Source of the DNA: Ophiostoma sp. CBS 140.51
Lineage: Eukaryota; Ascomycota; Sordariomycetes; Ophiostomatales; Ophiostomataceae
Direction of reading: 5' to 3'
Length of the DNA: 39,603 nucleotides
Assembly (NCBI GenBank): GCA_029298735.1
Contig: JANSLP010000302.1
Span: 1-39,603 of the forward strand
Every line of letters starts with the position of its first letter. The stretch's first letter is position 1. The notes beneath the pieces were generated by a model. That model did no database searches. It was not told where the DNA came from and saw only the letters and a program-made list of their open reading frames with translations. A program made the position numbers and the translations under genes. Shown here piece after piece: positions 10,405 to 21,000 of this stretch.

Positions 10405-12357
10405 CTACTGCTGATGAACACCGCCGTGCATCGTCGCCGGGTCTTGTGGCATGTACCCATAGGTCACTGGTTGCTGCTGCTGCTGCTGTTGCGGCTGTAG
10501 AGGCTGGTTGCCACTGTGAATGCTACTGGCCGTGTCGACCATGTTGCCCGTCGTGTGCACCGTGCTCACGGTATTGCTGTTGTACGGCGCCGGTTGCATG
10601 TACTGGGCCATGGGCTGAGCCTCGGCGGCAGCGACGGCCTCCTTGGTCATGCTCGGGTCGTACTGGGGCGAGGGCGAGTACTGTTGTGTTGTGTTCTGTT
10701 GTGCTGTGTACTGTTGCGGAGCGTATTGTTGTGTCTGAGGATCGTACTGCTGGACATTACCAACAATACCGGCACCACCAGCGCCGTACTGGGTGTTGTC
10801 GTAGGTGGTGTACTGCTGCATGACGTTGCCGTTGTTGTTTATGCCATTGTTGAACACACCGTTGTTGTACTGGACATCGCTAAACTGGCCACCGCTGGCA
10901 ACATACTGCATCTGCGTGCCGTTGTTGACGGCGTCGTAGTTGCCGTTGGTGCTGTTGGTCTGGGCTGGCACGACCTGATATGGGTCCAGGTTGGCATAGT
11001 CGACGTCGCTCGGGCCCTCGTAGCCCGTACCACCACCGCCGCTGCTGCCGTCCGAGTCCTTGCGGTGGTTCTCGACGACCTTGAAGTTCTCCGAGACCTT
11101 GCCCTCGAGACCCTCCTGGGCGCCGTAAATGTAAATTGTGCACAGGTCAATCGCCACGGGAACCCACGTCGCCAGTGCAAACACCTGGGCGAAACTCCAC
11201 TCCGTGTTGGCGTTCTCCGGGCCCATGGCCTTGAGGACGACGCTGCGGTAAGCAGTGAACAGGCCCAGCAACGCCCACATGATGATACAGCAGCAAACTC
11301 CGTCGACTGTGCGCACAATGGCAACGACATGCTTCCACCAACTACGGCCGAAGCGGCCCTTGCGTGTCGAGTCCCAGCGGCCAACAACGGCCTTGCGGAT
11401 GCTATGGCGCCACGGGCGGGGAATGAAGATATGGTAAGCCCAGGGGAAGACGTTGACGCCAATGATAACGATGGACGTGATGATGGCAACGTCGAGGTTT
11501 TCGCGGAGGGTGAGCGGTTCGCAGTTGGCCTCCCAAATCAGGTCAGACACAGCCGACTGGCGGTCGAGCAAGTTGAGGAGCTTGGTGGCACTTGTTTCGA
11601 GCGAGTAGTAAAGCGCCATCAGAACAATAGACATGATGAGGACGACTAGCCACAGGACAGCACGGATCCGTCTCCGGCGGCGGTTGGGCGAGACGATCTG
11701 CAGGATGACGGGAGGGCAGATGGTAAACATGCCAATGTAAGCCGCGTTGGTGAGCTGGTAGACGGAGTGGGACTTGTCGGGGTGCAAGCGTGCTGAGCCG
11801 AAGCGGTAGACGCCAGAAATCAGCATCGAGATGCAAAAGATGAGGCCGGTGTCGAGGAAGGCCTGGACGGTCTCATGGAATGCGCCGACGACCCAGTTCC
11901 AGCGCCGGTAGTGGTGTTCGAACCGGCGGAATGGCTCGAACTGGTCGGCCGCCAACAGAACAAAGTACATGGTCGCAAAAATGGCCGCCAAGTAGTAAAC
12001 GACCATGACACCGATACCTGCCAGATCACCATCGCCCTCCCACACAAGCTTCTCGCAGATCTCGACGGGGCAAAAGTCGTAAGGGAACTGCACCATTTGG
12101 TCGTACAGCGATGAGTTTGCGGTGCCATCAGCGAACCACTGGGCCGCCTGGCCAAAGGTCGGGACCTCTCCGTCCTCCGGAACCAGAGCCGAAAGGTACT
12201 GGTACGAGACCAGGAGTGGTGGATCGCTCAGGTCGGTGCCGTTGTAGAGGGAGTTGACGTATGCTGAGAGCCATTGTGCGGCGATGCCACAGTTGGAGTC
12301 GACAAAGAGGGCATCGTCGACGGACGGTGGTGTCCAGCCGTAATATGTGTCAGCCAT
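10405..12357 (-). CDS. Seven-span membrane protein with Q/N-rich C-terminal tail
   Basis: A single uninterrupted exon encodes 650 residues, with a strong start context (CCACCATGGCT). Residues 1-112 are a likely extracytoplasmic domain with Cys residues (23, 96, 101) and N-glycosylation sequons at N39 and N81. Seven hydrophobic segments follow at about 115-137, 165-185, 203-223, 233-254, 288-312, 352-373 and 388-411, with basic loops between them (an Arg-rich run at 226-232; W-R-H-S-I-R-K near 316-322). The tail from about 412 to 650 is soluble. It is rich in Gln, Asn, Tyr and Gly, ending in a polyglutamine run and resembling prion-like low-complexity domains. I do not recognise a named family. 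A receptor-like or sensor role is possible, but nothing in the sequence proves it. A C/T-rich run on the coding strand at about 12420-12445 fits the promoter side. Confidence 0.85.
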   Translation of the reverse strand: MADTYYGWTPPSVDDALFVDSNCGIAAQWLSAYVNSLYNGTDLSDPPLLVSYQYLSALVPEDGEVPTFGQAAQWFADGTANSSLYDQMVQFPYDFCPVEICEKLVWEGDGDLAGIGVMVVYYLAAIFATMYFVLLAADQFEPFRRFEHHYRRWNWVVGAFHETVQAFLDTGLIFCISMLISGVYRFGSARLHPDKSHSVYQLTNAAYIGMFTICPPVILQIVSPNRRRRRIRAVLWLVVLIMSIVLMALYYSLETSATKLLNLLDRQSAVSDLIWEANCEPLTLRENLDVAIITSIVIIGVNVFPWAYHIFIPRPWRHSIRKAVVGRWDSTRKGRFGRSWWKHVVAIVRTVDGVCCCIIMWALLGLFTAYRSVVLKAMGPENANTEWSFAQVFALATWVPVAIDLCTIYIYGAQEGLEGKVSENFKVVENHRKDSDGSSGGGGTGYEGPSDVDYANLDPYQVVPAQTNSTNGNYDAVNNGTQMQYVASGGQFSDVQYNNGVFNNGINNNGNVMQQYTTYDNTQYGAGGAGIVGNVQQYDPQTQQYAPQQYTAQQNTTQQYSPSPQYDPSMTKEAVAAAEAQPMAQYMQPAPYNSNTVSTVHTTGNMVDTASSIHSGNQPLQPQQQQQQQPVTYGYMPQDPATMHGGVHQQ

Positions 12358-15300
12358 GGTGGAAGGATATGGCGAGCTTGCCTTTGTCGACAGTCGAAGA
12401 GTCGCAGAAGATTGACAAGCACAAAAAAGATAAAAAGAAAAAAACGGAAAGGCTTGGTGAGATTCAAAAGGCTGGACGCGTCCAAGGAAGGATCATGGGC
12501 AGCAAGCTGCCTTTATATTTTGTGTGATCCGATTCCCACCATCATCGTGCACCAAATCCACAAGAGCCTCAAAGCAGCCTTACACCCCGGCCTCATCCCA
12601 AATCCTGCCAACCCAAGCTCCCCCTGGTCACAGTTGTGTTCATGGGGGCTCGGGTGGTCTCTGTTGGGGTCATGGTCATGGCCGGTCCCTCGCAGTCGGT
12701 TTGTGTTGCAACAGGGAAATAATCACACGAAAACCACATGGGTCCATTCTTCCAGCCCACCAGGGTCGTTGAGAGAAAAAACGCACCAAGATTGCAGAAA
12801 TAGGCACAAAGTTACAAAAAGGACCCAGAAGGGCTGCAGGCGGACTAGAAAAGGGCTAGCAAAAAGAAGGCACAAATTTAGACGGTGCGGCCGAGATCGT
12901 CAAGCAGTTTGACGGTCGCTGGGCCTGGCCGCTCACTGTGGAAACGGCTGGTCACTTTCTCTCACTTCCCAGTCAGCTTTGGGTGACCTTTGGCGCTTTT
13001 TGACGCGCAGCGTCGTCTTTTGGAAAGCTTTTGCTTTCTTGGGCTTTCGGGCTGAAGTCCGTCAGCACAGCGTGACAACGGCGTGTTTCCTTTGCCTGCC
13101 CCCGGTTCAGCTCCCACAGTCCTTTGGGGAAATGATCTGCTTAAGCATATCACTTCACGTACTCCGTATCTGTCGTATCGTTAGCGTGATCCTGTGTGCA
13201 TGAGTGTGGACCACTGGCAAGCCCTTCAGCCCTTTTTTCGCAAAGAGATGCCCAGCCCCCTTGATGTACCACCAGCAAACACCACCAAAATTGATGGTCA
13301 AACCATGCAGCAAATACCGCCTCAGCCACTCATGCAGTGCTCCCAAACCACGCTTGCAAAGGTGATTGGCATTGGCCAGCATGGCAGAAGGCTCCATATC
13401 TTGGGATAAAAATAAAAACAGAGTGAAAAGTTTGTGTCTTGGATGGCTCGATGTCTCGATGGTTTGGATGGTCCTTGCTGGATCGGTAGCACTGGCGGGC
13501 GAAGCAAAACAATTCTTTCGAACGTCTGACGCATCTTTTCCAAGCCAGCGTCTGTTGATCGCGAAGAGAACAGACGCCGCTGCCAGTAAAATGGAACAGC
13601 GCGTCTATTACCGTACCGATGACGGGGAGCAGCGCGGCTCACTTTCTGACTTGGCCCTCAGGTCCTTGCAACTTGGCATTGCGGGTGGCGTCCGTCTTTC
13701 CGCCTTCTAGGGCTAGGAGGCAAAAGTCTCGATTTTGACAGGCTGACAAGTTGGCAAGACTCATCTCCACGGGTAGCATTCAGAGCAATCAATTTATCGC
13801 AGTCAATTCATCGTAGTCAGTATTCGCATCGCACTTACGCACGAAGGCTCCCTGAGGCTCCAGGAAGAATTCAAGCCGGAAAAGCACTGAGTACACAGCT
13901 CTGTGGCAGCATTTGCGGGCGGTTGTGGGCCTTGGATTTTGGGCCTTGCATAATTCGTATTGGCAGGCTTGTGTTTTGGCTGTTGCAGTGGCTCGAATAC
14001 TTGTATGGGACAGTGAATGTACCGGGAGCCCCCTTGGGACCAAAAACAACACGGACGACTGGGCCGCACGAATTACTCTCGCGCTTGAATGTACATACTC
14101 CATTTCTCGTTGATCGGCAGTGTGCTGGCAAGAAATGAAGAAAGGAGAAAACGAGGGGAGCGAGCAAACGTCTCCTGCCGAATCAAACGGCGGCCCACAC
14201 GGTGTACGACGAACCCGAATAGTCGGGAGATACGAGACGGCAGGGGACGGGCCAGAATGGGTGCAGGGCGGGAAAGTGAATAGGAGAAATGTAGGTTGTC
14301 TTGTGCCGCACTCTGTTCACATACACGCCGTAAAAACGGAATGCTTCAATAATTTATCGAAACACTGAGAATAGAGCTGGAGCACAAAGTAACTGGAGAG
14401 GCTGTGAAAAAGAATATGACTGTTGCAAAAGGGGAAACCGGAGAATTAGACCGAGACCGAGGGTGATGTCCATGTGCGTGTAAGAGAGTGAGAAGTATGA
14501 ACTAAGCCAAGACGTCGATGATCAGCCTCTCTGTCAATCAATTCTCGAATCGTTCGTCTCGTCCGCCATTGGGACTTTGCTTGGCCTCGGTTTTGCATGG
14601 CGAGATTATTGTGATATTGGGAGAGCCAGGCCAAGGAATCGAACGAATAGAAAAAGAAGAACAAGCAGGGTTGGTGAAAGAGGTGAAAAAGAACGAAAAC
14701 CGACAGGGTCTACCCTTGTCTGCGAGCACTTTCGTTCGCAAAAGAACGCTGTCAGAGCTCCCAGTTTGTGTACGAAAATCAAAATCAAAGGAGTTGTGAG
14801 GAGGCTCTTGCTGACGGCCGTGTGGGTCGGCTTGAGGTTAGTTCTATTTCACACACTGCCAATGGGAGACTCAACCCAGTCGCTAAACCAAACAAAGGAA
14901 GGCTGGGCTGGGCCGGTACCACTTCGCACCACGCTGAGCCTCACAAACAAGACGTAAATATGCGGAACGCGTCTAACTTTGCGTGTTTTGCTCGTAAATG
15001 CAAGAGCAAAAGGCATGTTTCATGAGCTCGAAAGGATTTTGTCGGATCATGCTCTGTCGGCAGATGGAGTTGTATTATTGACGATGTTGCCGCGTCTTCT
15101 TTTGCTCGACAACGATGAAAATGGGCTCCTGAATCCTTAGATCAGGGCGAGAAGGAACGGTCCGGAAACATGGCCATGATTAGCTTTGAGTAGGCGAACG
15201 TTGTCTCTGCTGGCTTTTAGTGCAGGCACTTGTATGTACTTGTAGAAGAATTCAACAAAGAAACTAGACAAAACACAAAGGAAGAGCGTTAAAATGCAAG

Positions 15301-16289
15301 AAAGGGGTTTGGCAAAAAGGGACCACCAGTGAATTCAATAAGTCCTCGCAGCCCTTCCAGACTGCTTAGAAGAATGAAATGAGAGACGAACCGTTGAATG
15401 AGATGAGACATGCGTGGCAGCCACTTGTCGACGTCGCACGTGGCTGTGTCCTTTGATGACTCAGAAGAGACAACGAAGTTTTCGAAATCCTTCGAAATAG
15501 ATAGTGAGAGTTTGTTTCGAGTACGGCGCTGAACAAAATGCACGAGAATCATAGTCACGCTTCAGATCACATGGCAGGACAACCGAATCGAGAAAGCGGG
15601 TTCTTGCAGATGTACGTCGTAATGTCGACAATTGATATCGCATTTTGTGTGCAATTCCATGTTGTCGCGATAATTTTGATTTGTTGAAGGCCCAGTCCTT
15701 TACCCCTTTTCAGAGCAATTCTTGCAAACAACTTTGTGCATTCGTTGCTTCCTCATTTGTCAATTAAACACAGATACAATGAGAAAGCACAATTGGCGAT
15801 TAGCAATTGCGAATGCGCAGAAATGGAAAGTGCAGACTGCGGAAAGAGCACTTCGGAACGAGTATGACACAAAGGTCTTCAGCCTTGCTTCTTGCCTTGT
15901 CAGGTCGCCCCAAGTTGCCCTAGATACTCGCCCCAAAATCTAGGGCAGTCCCCTAGACTAGGCTTCCTCACCGTTGACGAACCCGCCTGTCATCCGCCTT
16001 TTTGTACGCATGTCAGACAGCGCTGGAAAAAAAGTGAGGTCATACCACCACGCTACGCCCAAAACAAACAGCTTCTCGAAACCCCCACCTTACAAACCAC
16101 CAAACTGACCGAGGTAGCTCAATCAACAACCAACGTCGACGACAAGCCGTTAACGATAGGAATCAATAACCTGCCGCTTCTCTACACTTTTCTTTAACCT
16201 CTCTAATATACCTGTTGACACAGCTCGACCTCGCATTCCAATCAACTCCAGCATCGCATCGACATCTTCCCCTCCCTTTCTCAACGATC
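12358..16289. other. Gene-poor 3.9 kb intergenic region
   Basis: No ORF here shows coding character, and no tRNA-like B-box sequence was found. It contains one TACTCCGTA copy (13160-13168) and a small hairpin-capable sequence around 15942-15958 (CTAGGG, five-base loop, CCCTAG). The last ~50 bases before 16290 are pyrimidine-rich and probably form the leader of the ubiquitin hydrolase gene. Confidence 0.55.
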
Positions 16290-17072
16290 ATGGCCGACCA
16301 GACTCCTGCTGCGCCCGCTGCGGCCGCCGAGCCATACCAGCCCGACACGCGCCCCGATGCGCCCAACGCCTTTATCCCCCTCGAGGCCAACCCGCCGCTC
16401 ATGACGGAGCTGCTGCACAACCTTGGTGTCGCGCCCACACTGGCGGTGCACGACGTCTTTAGCTTGACGGAGCCGGACATGCTGGCCTTTGTGCCGCGTC
16501 CCGCAATGGCCCTACTGCTCGTCTTCCCTATCTCGGAGGCGTACGAGAAGCACCGTGTGGCCGAGGACGCGGACCGCGAAGTGTACAGCGGCCACGGCAG
16601 CCAGGAGCCTGTGGTGTGGTTCCGGCAGACAATCCGCAATGCGTGCGGCGTGATGGGGCTACTGCATGCGACAGCCAACGGTCCCGCACGCAACTTTGTG
16701 GGCGACGGCACGTCGCTGGACTCGCTCCTGAAACGGGCCGTAGACCTGGACCCGCCGGCACGCTCGAAGCTGCTGGAAACGGACAAGGCACTGGCGACTG
16801 CGCACCATGCGGCGGCCTTGGGTGGCGACACTGCAGCTCCCGACGCGCGTGACGACATTGACCTGCACTACGTCTGCTTTGTTCGCACTGATGACGGTAC
16901 TCTGTGGGAGCTTGATGGCCGCCGCAAGGGCCCCATCTCCCGCGGCAAGCTCGGCCCGGATGACGACGTGTTGTCCGAGAAGGCTCTCGAGTGGGGCCCG
17001 CTGGCCTTCTTGGCCCGCGAGTCGGCTGACCTGCGCTTCAGCTGTGTGGCCCTGGGCCCAAGCCTGGATTAG
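16290..17072 (+). CDS. Ubiquitin carboxyl-terminal hydrolase (UCH family, peptidase C12; UCHL3/Yuh1 type)
   Basis: An intronless gene of 260 residues, a size typical of single-domain UCH enzymes. These cysteine proteases cleave small adducts from the C-terminus of ubiquitin or Nedd8/Rub1 and recycle precursors in cytosol and nucleus. All catalytic residues are visible: oxyanion Gln113 and nucleophile Cys119 in R-Q-T-I-R-N-A-C-G, His193 in D-I-D-L-H-Y-V-C-F-V, and Asp209 in L-W-E-L-D-G-R. The loop between Cys and His carries the usual D-x-L-K-R-A-V-like crossover region (about 138-185). Residues 1-28 are an Ala/Pro-rich N-terminal extension. The frame stays open upstream to an ATG at 16215. 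I chose 16290 because MADQ-type starts and the preceding C/T-rich leader fit better. It converges with the small gene ending at 17516. Confidence 0.95.
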   Translation: MADQTPAAPAAAAEPYQPDTRPDAPNAFIPLEANPPLMTELLHNLGVAPTLAVHDVFSLTEPDMLAFVPRPAMALLLVFPISEAYEKHRVAEDADREVYSGHGSQEPVVWFRQTIRNACGVMGLLHATANGPARNFVGDGTSLDSLLKRAVDLDPPARSKLLETDKALATAHHAAALGGDTAAPDARDDIDLHYVCFVRTDDGTLWELDGRRKGPISRGKLGPDDDVLSEKALEWGPLAFLARESADLRFSCVALGPSLD

Positions 17073-17515
17073 GAGGCAATAGCCGATATGTGGTCATGAG
17101 TCGTGGTGGGCAGTTTTATGTTAGCGATGCGTTAGCGATGTGTTGCGAAGAGTATCCAAACAAGCATGCATGGAAACGAAACAAGATTGAGGACAATTAT
17201 ACCAATGAGGTTCAGAAGGAGCAGGCAGACTCGGGATGGGGCTTTATTGCGGCGCAATGGTCTTTATGTTTTTAGGTACAAGAATTCGTTTTGCCATAAT
17301 ATGGCGTGAGCTTCAAGGTTGAACATGCAAATGAAGAAATGAGACAATCCACCATAACGTCTAGTAGGCTCATGTTCATCGACATCAGCTGATGATGCTA
17401 TCCCCTAGTACTTCTTGCTATCTTCTGCCGAGCGCATGCCATCACTGTGGCTCTATGCCCCAAAAGCATTCTCAAAGCACAAATCTGGTCGTGCGTCGTT
17501 GGACGTAGCAACAGC
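17073..17515. other. Convergent intergenic spacer (443 bp)
   Basis: This is the shared 3' flank of the UCH gene (+) and the small Cys-rich/acidic protein gene (-). No further coding sequence is seen. Confidence 0.6.
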
Positions 17516-18028
17516 TCACTTCTCTTCAGAGTTGGTCATGGGCTCCTCTGAGGTTCCGAAATCTAGCCAGTGTTAGTAGATAATGATCTAAACACCACAG
17601 CAGTGACACAAACAATGGGGGATGCACATACAGTTTGTCTTCTCGGGGGTGATCTGCTTGGCATTGTCCTTCTTGGGGGTGACCTTGATCTTCTTGGATG
17701 CAGGCTCCTCTGAATAGCCTCGGGATTTTGTTGGAATAAGCACAGGCTCATCGGAGGGCTCCCTGGTTCTGAGCTCTGCAGGCGCTTCTGTGGAGGCATA
17801 GTCAATGCGCTCGATAGAAGACTCAAAGGATGGCTTGACAGCCGGCTCGTCATCTGGCTGGTCAGCAAGTTTGCCTTGGCGACATTGTTAGTATGGCTAA
17901 ACAACTAGTAGATATTAGGCACAAAATTAACAGGGGGGCGTACAGGTGGCGCATGGCTCGTCCGAAGCACCGTCTGCATTGCAGCAGTTGGCTGAGCACG
18001 TTCCGTCGAGTTGCGAGATGCTCGCCAT
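17516..18028 (-). CDS. Small Cys-rich-N-terminus acidic/basic protein, three exons, unknown function
   Basis: Exons on the minus strand are 18028-17944, 17874-17632 and 17562-17516 (stop TGA), giving 124 residues in perfect phase (85+243+47 nt). Donors are GTACGC and GTATGT. Both introns contain a TACTAAC branch site shortly before the AG acceptor, which strongly supports the model. The N-terminal 30 residues carry five cysteines (C11, C15, C16, C26, C29) in a CxxxCC...CxxC arrangement that could bind metal or form disulfides. The middle is acidic and Pro/Ser/Thr-rich. A basic Lys-rich stretch (K-K-I-K-V-T-P-K-K) could be a nuclear localisation signal. The C-terminus reads T-N-Y-F-G-T-S-E-E-P and ends E-E-K. 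There is no signal peptide and I do not recognise the family. The spliced structure makes a real gene likely; function is open. Confidence 0.75.
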
Positions 18029-21000
18029 CTTTGGTTGTAGCTTAGAGGTTGTAGAGTGTTCGTGTGTTAAGCTTCTTGGTAAAAAAGCTGCACTGTTGGC
18101 AGCAGAGCAGATGATAGAGGACGGAGAATAGAAGATAAATAAAGACAGAAGCTGGCTAGAGGTACGTCGAGGTGGACAAGGAGCTATAGGTGTGCTGGAC
18201 AATGCTAGTAAATGGTTCGAAGGGCTGAAGGGAGATAGATACCAGTGAGAAAATGGTTGAAGGAGAGACATATACAGACAATGATGAGTGATGGTCAAAA
18301 AACACAACTTAAAAGAGACCTCTGGTTTTCGTCTACTTATTCTGATGTCTGGTCGTGATGCTCCTTCCCAGAGCGGGAATAAAAAGTAAACAAACAACAT
18401 ATACTGCCATCTCCAGCTCCTTCTTGATTTTCTACGCACGCTCAGTTGCACCTTCCTCCTATTTTGATGTTGGTTGTTTGGTCTTGGTCTTGGTGTTGTT
18501 GGTTTTTAAAATTCCTATTTAGGCAATTGATATCAACACTTAAACGGCAGGAGCATCACGACTCTCAATGTCGCAGCAGCAACACCGAGCACGTCATCAA
18601 CCAATCACGTTCGCTCCTTCCGAAAAGCATGGAAGGAAGGCTTTGTCTACCAAGCTCTTACCAGTAAATCTCTCTGATAAGAATAGTGCTCGCCTCGAGC
18701 CTGCCTTCGTTCCGTCCTTCATTCCGCCCCATCATGCTTTCCGGCCATGTCGAGCACATCCACTGAACGTATTTCTCAATAACCCAGGTACAGGGGGAAA
18801 TACTGCCACCACGGACATTTTCGCAGCAGTACAGAGCGCCACATGGCTGTTACGTACCACAGCACCCTTACCGAAAACCTCATGAGCGGGTGTGGTGACA
18901 CGGCATTGCCCCGCGAAAACCAGCCCCGGGGAAGAAAATGGAGAATAAAGAAATCAGGAGGACAAGGACGACAAAGACGGTGAGCAATATGTAAGAGCAC
19001 AAAAATAAACAGGAGGATCGGGAAGGAGACGATGAGGAATAAAAGGCGGAAAATCAGAGAGCACGCCACACTCAATCGCAACTACCGTAGGCGCCGCCGG
19101 CATGGCTTCCACACGGACAGTTCAGCAACCACCATCTTCCCCAACCTCATCCGGTGAGCGAGGAAGGTCGAGGGGCTGTACAGAGAAGGCGCACAACTAC
19201 GGATCTGTAAGCGGGCGGCCGCGTAGATGACCGCCACCATGAAGCCACACCCGGCCATTTCTGACCACCCGACCTTGTACACCTCCAAGATGCACGTCCT
19301 TTCCCTGCTTGTCGGCGACCGACCTTCTACTCCCTGCCTTTCCCTCTCCATCTCTCTTTCTCTCCTGTACCGTCTCCGGGCAACTTGCCCCGGGTTGTGG
19401 CTTTTGCCTGTGCGGCTTTTTGCGGCTGTTGCGGCTTGCCTTTGCAGTGTTGTACATGCAGAACGTCAGAGCCTCTGCGTCGGACTGCCTCCGTTTGCTT
19501 GTCTGGCCATTCACTTGGATGGGCTGACTCTCTATCTTTCTCTCTCTCTTCGTCCCTCTCGCAGCTTTTCATACCCGGAAACCAACTTTGTTCGGCGCGA
19601 GAACAGACTGGTTCGAGCTATTGAATAGGCGTGCCGGCAAATGGTACGCAAACACGGACGTAGACCCTGGCACGGCGTCCGAACGTGCAGAGCGCCGGTG
19701 GCGAGGCAAAAAGTAAGTCGAGCATGACAACAAATGAGAAGAGCAGAACAGGAAAAATCGAGACTGGAGAACGACAACATAACAAAATGGATGCACAAAA
19801 GCGACATTTAACCTTGCTCAGGGCGCTCTTTTGTGGCCTTGGTGTGGTCTTCTTTGTGGGGGAGGGTCTGTTTCCCGCCCGAGCGATGCAACACCGCCAG
19901 GAGACCCCTTGTATGACGACGTAGTGTCGCACGGAGGATTTGTTTGTGCGTCACATACAGTGAGCGGGGTGGGCAGAGACGACACGAGATGTCCATGAAC
20001 TTGAACTGCAGAGACTCAAGGTAGTTGAAAACCAAACTAGAAGTTCGTCGGCCGCTGCGGCTGGAATAATGGTGGTCAGGTAGCTGTTGATGGGATCAAG
20101 ACCGCGATCAAAAGTTTAAAGCGAGAGCAAGATGCAAAACGGCAGGAAGAATGAGCACATATCGAAAAGTCTCATCTAGACCTACACTGATCCGGTCATC
20201 TCTTCTCGCCTTGACCTGGCTTTCAACAGAAAAGGCCCTTGGGCTCTGTACCCCTCTGTCAATCGCCCTGTACAGAGTATAGTTTCATCTCTGTCTCTAT
20301 CGCCTATTATCCACCGCTCGGCAGATCTTCTTTTTCTTAGTAGAAAGTAGTAGGGTGTCAGAGACGATCATACTACTGGCCTACCGGTTGGGCGATCAAC
20401 GATATCAGCCATTTGTGTAAGTAGTGGTTTGCTTTGTACACCACGCCAGGCCCGGCCAGAACCAGAGAAAGAACAAGTTTGTCCGAGACGCGCCGCTGTC
20501 GTGACAACTTCAACAGCCTAGACGAGACATATTCGCGTCCGCTGGACGAGTGCTGCCCATCGTCTGTTATACATCGTCAGTTCTCAGTCGTCAGTCGACT
20601 GTGAACGACAGTTCATGCTGGTCTCTGGTCAAGAAACAGAAACCTCCTCGGCTGAAACTCAGCTGTATATTCGTACCTTGCATAAAAGTGCCGCCATGAC
20701 ACGGCTTGATATTGGGCAATATTGAAATGGGACCTGCCCTCCCACTTGTCTAATAAGCTCCAGGCAAGGGGCGGCGAAGGACAGCTGAGCCGGTTTGCTA
20801 TCAGTTTTTGGGTTTTACATTCCCTCAAAATGTAGCTTTCCACTCGTCTTGGGGCCCAAAGACAAACATGATAATAGTAATAAAAAATCGGATAAAATAT
20901 TGGCGGTCAATAATACGAGTTGTAAGACCTGAAATTGCAGAAAATACCTCTTTTCAAGTCCACATTCGCTCCTTCCTACACATACGACCGAGTTGTCCCG

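Noticed and set aside
10516..11649. 377-codon open frame on the plus strand
   Set aside because: Antisense to the seven-span membrane protein; its Val/Leu/Arg-rich composition mirrors the complementary codons.
16163..16858. 231-codon open frame on the minus strand
   Set aside because: Antisense to the ubiquitin hydrolase, whose catalytic motifs establish the real strand and frame.
18211..18225. GGTTCGAA sequence resembling a tRNA B-box
   Set aside because: No acceptor stem, anticodon arm or A-box at the proper distance. The same holds for the GGTTCGA at about 5009 and 19608.
18568..18885. 105-codon open frame starting M-S-Q-Q-Q-H
   Set aside because: The start resembles a protein, but the rest has no coding character, no flanking splice sites extending it and no family resemblance.
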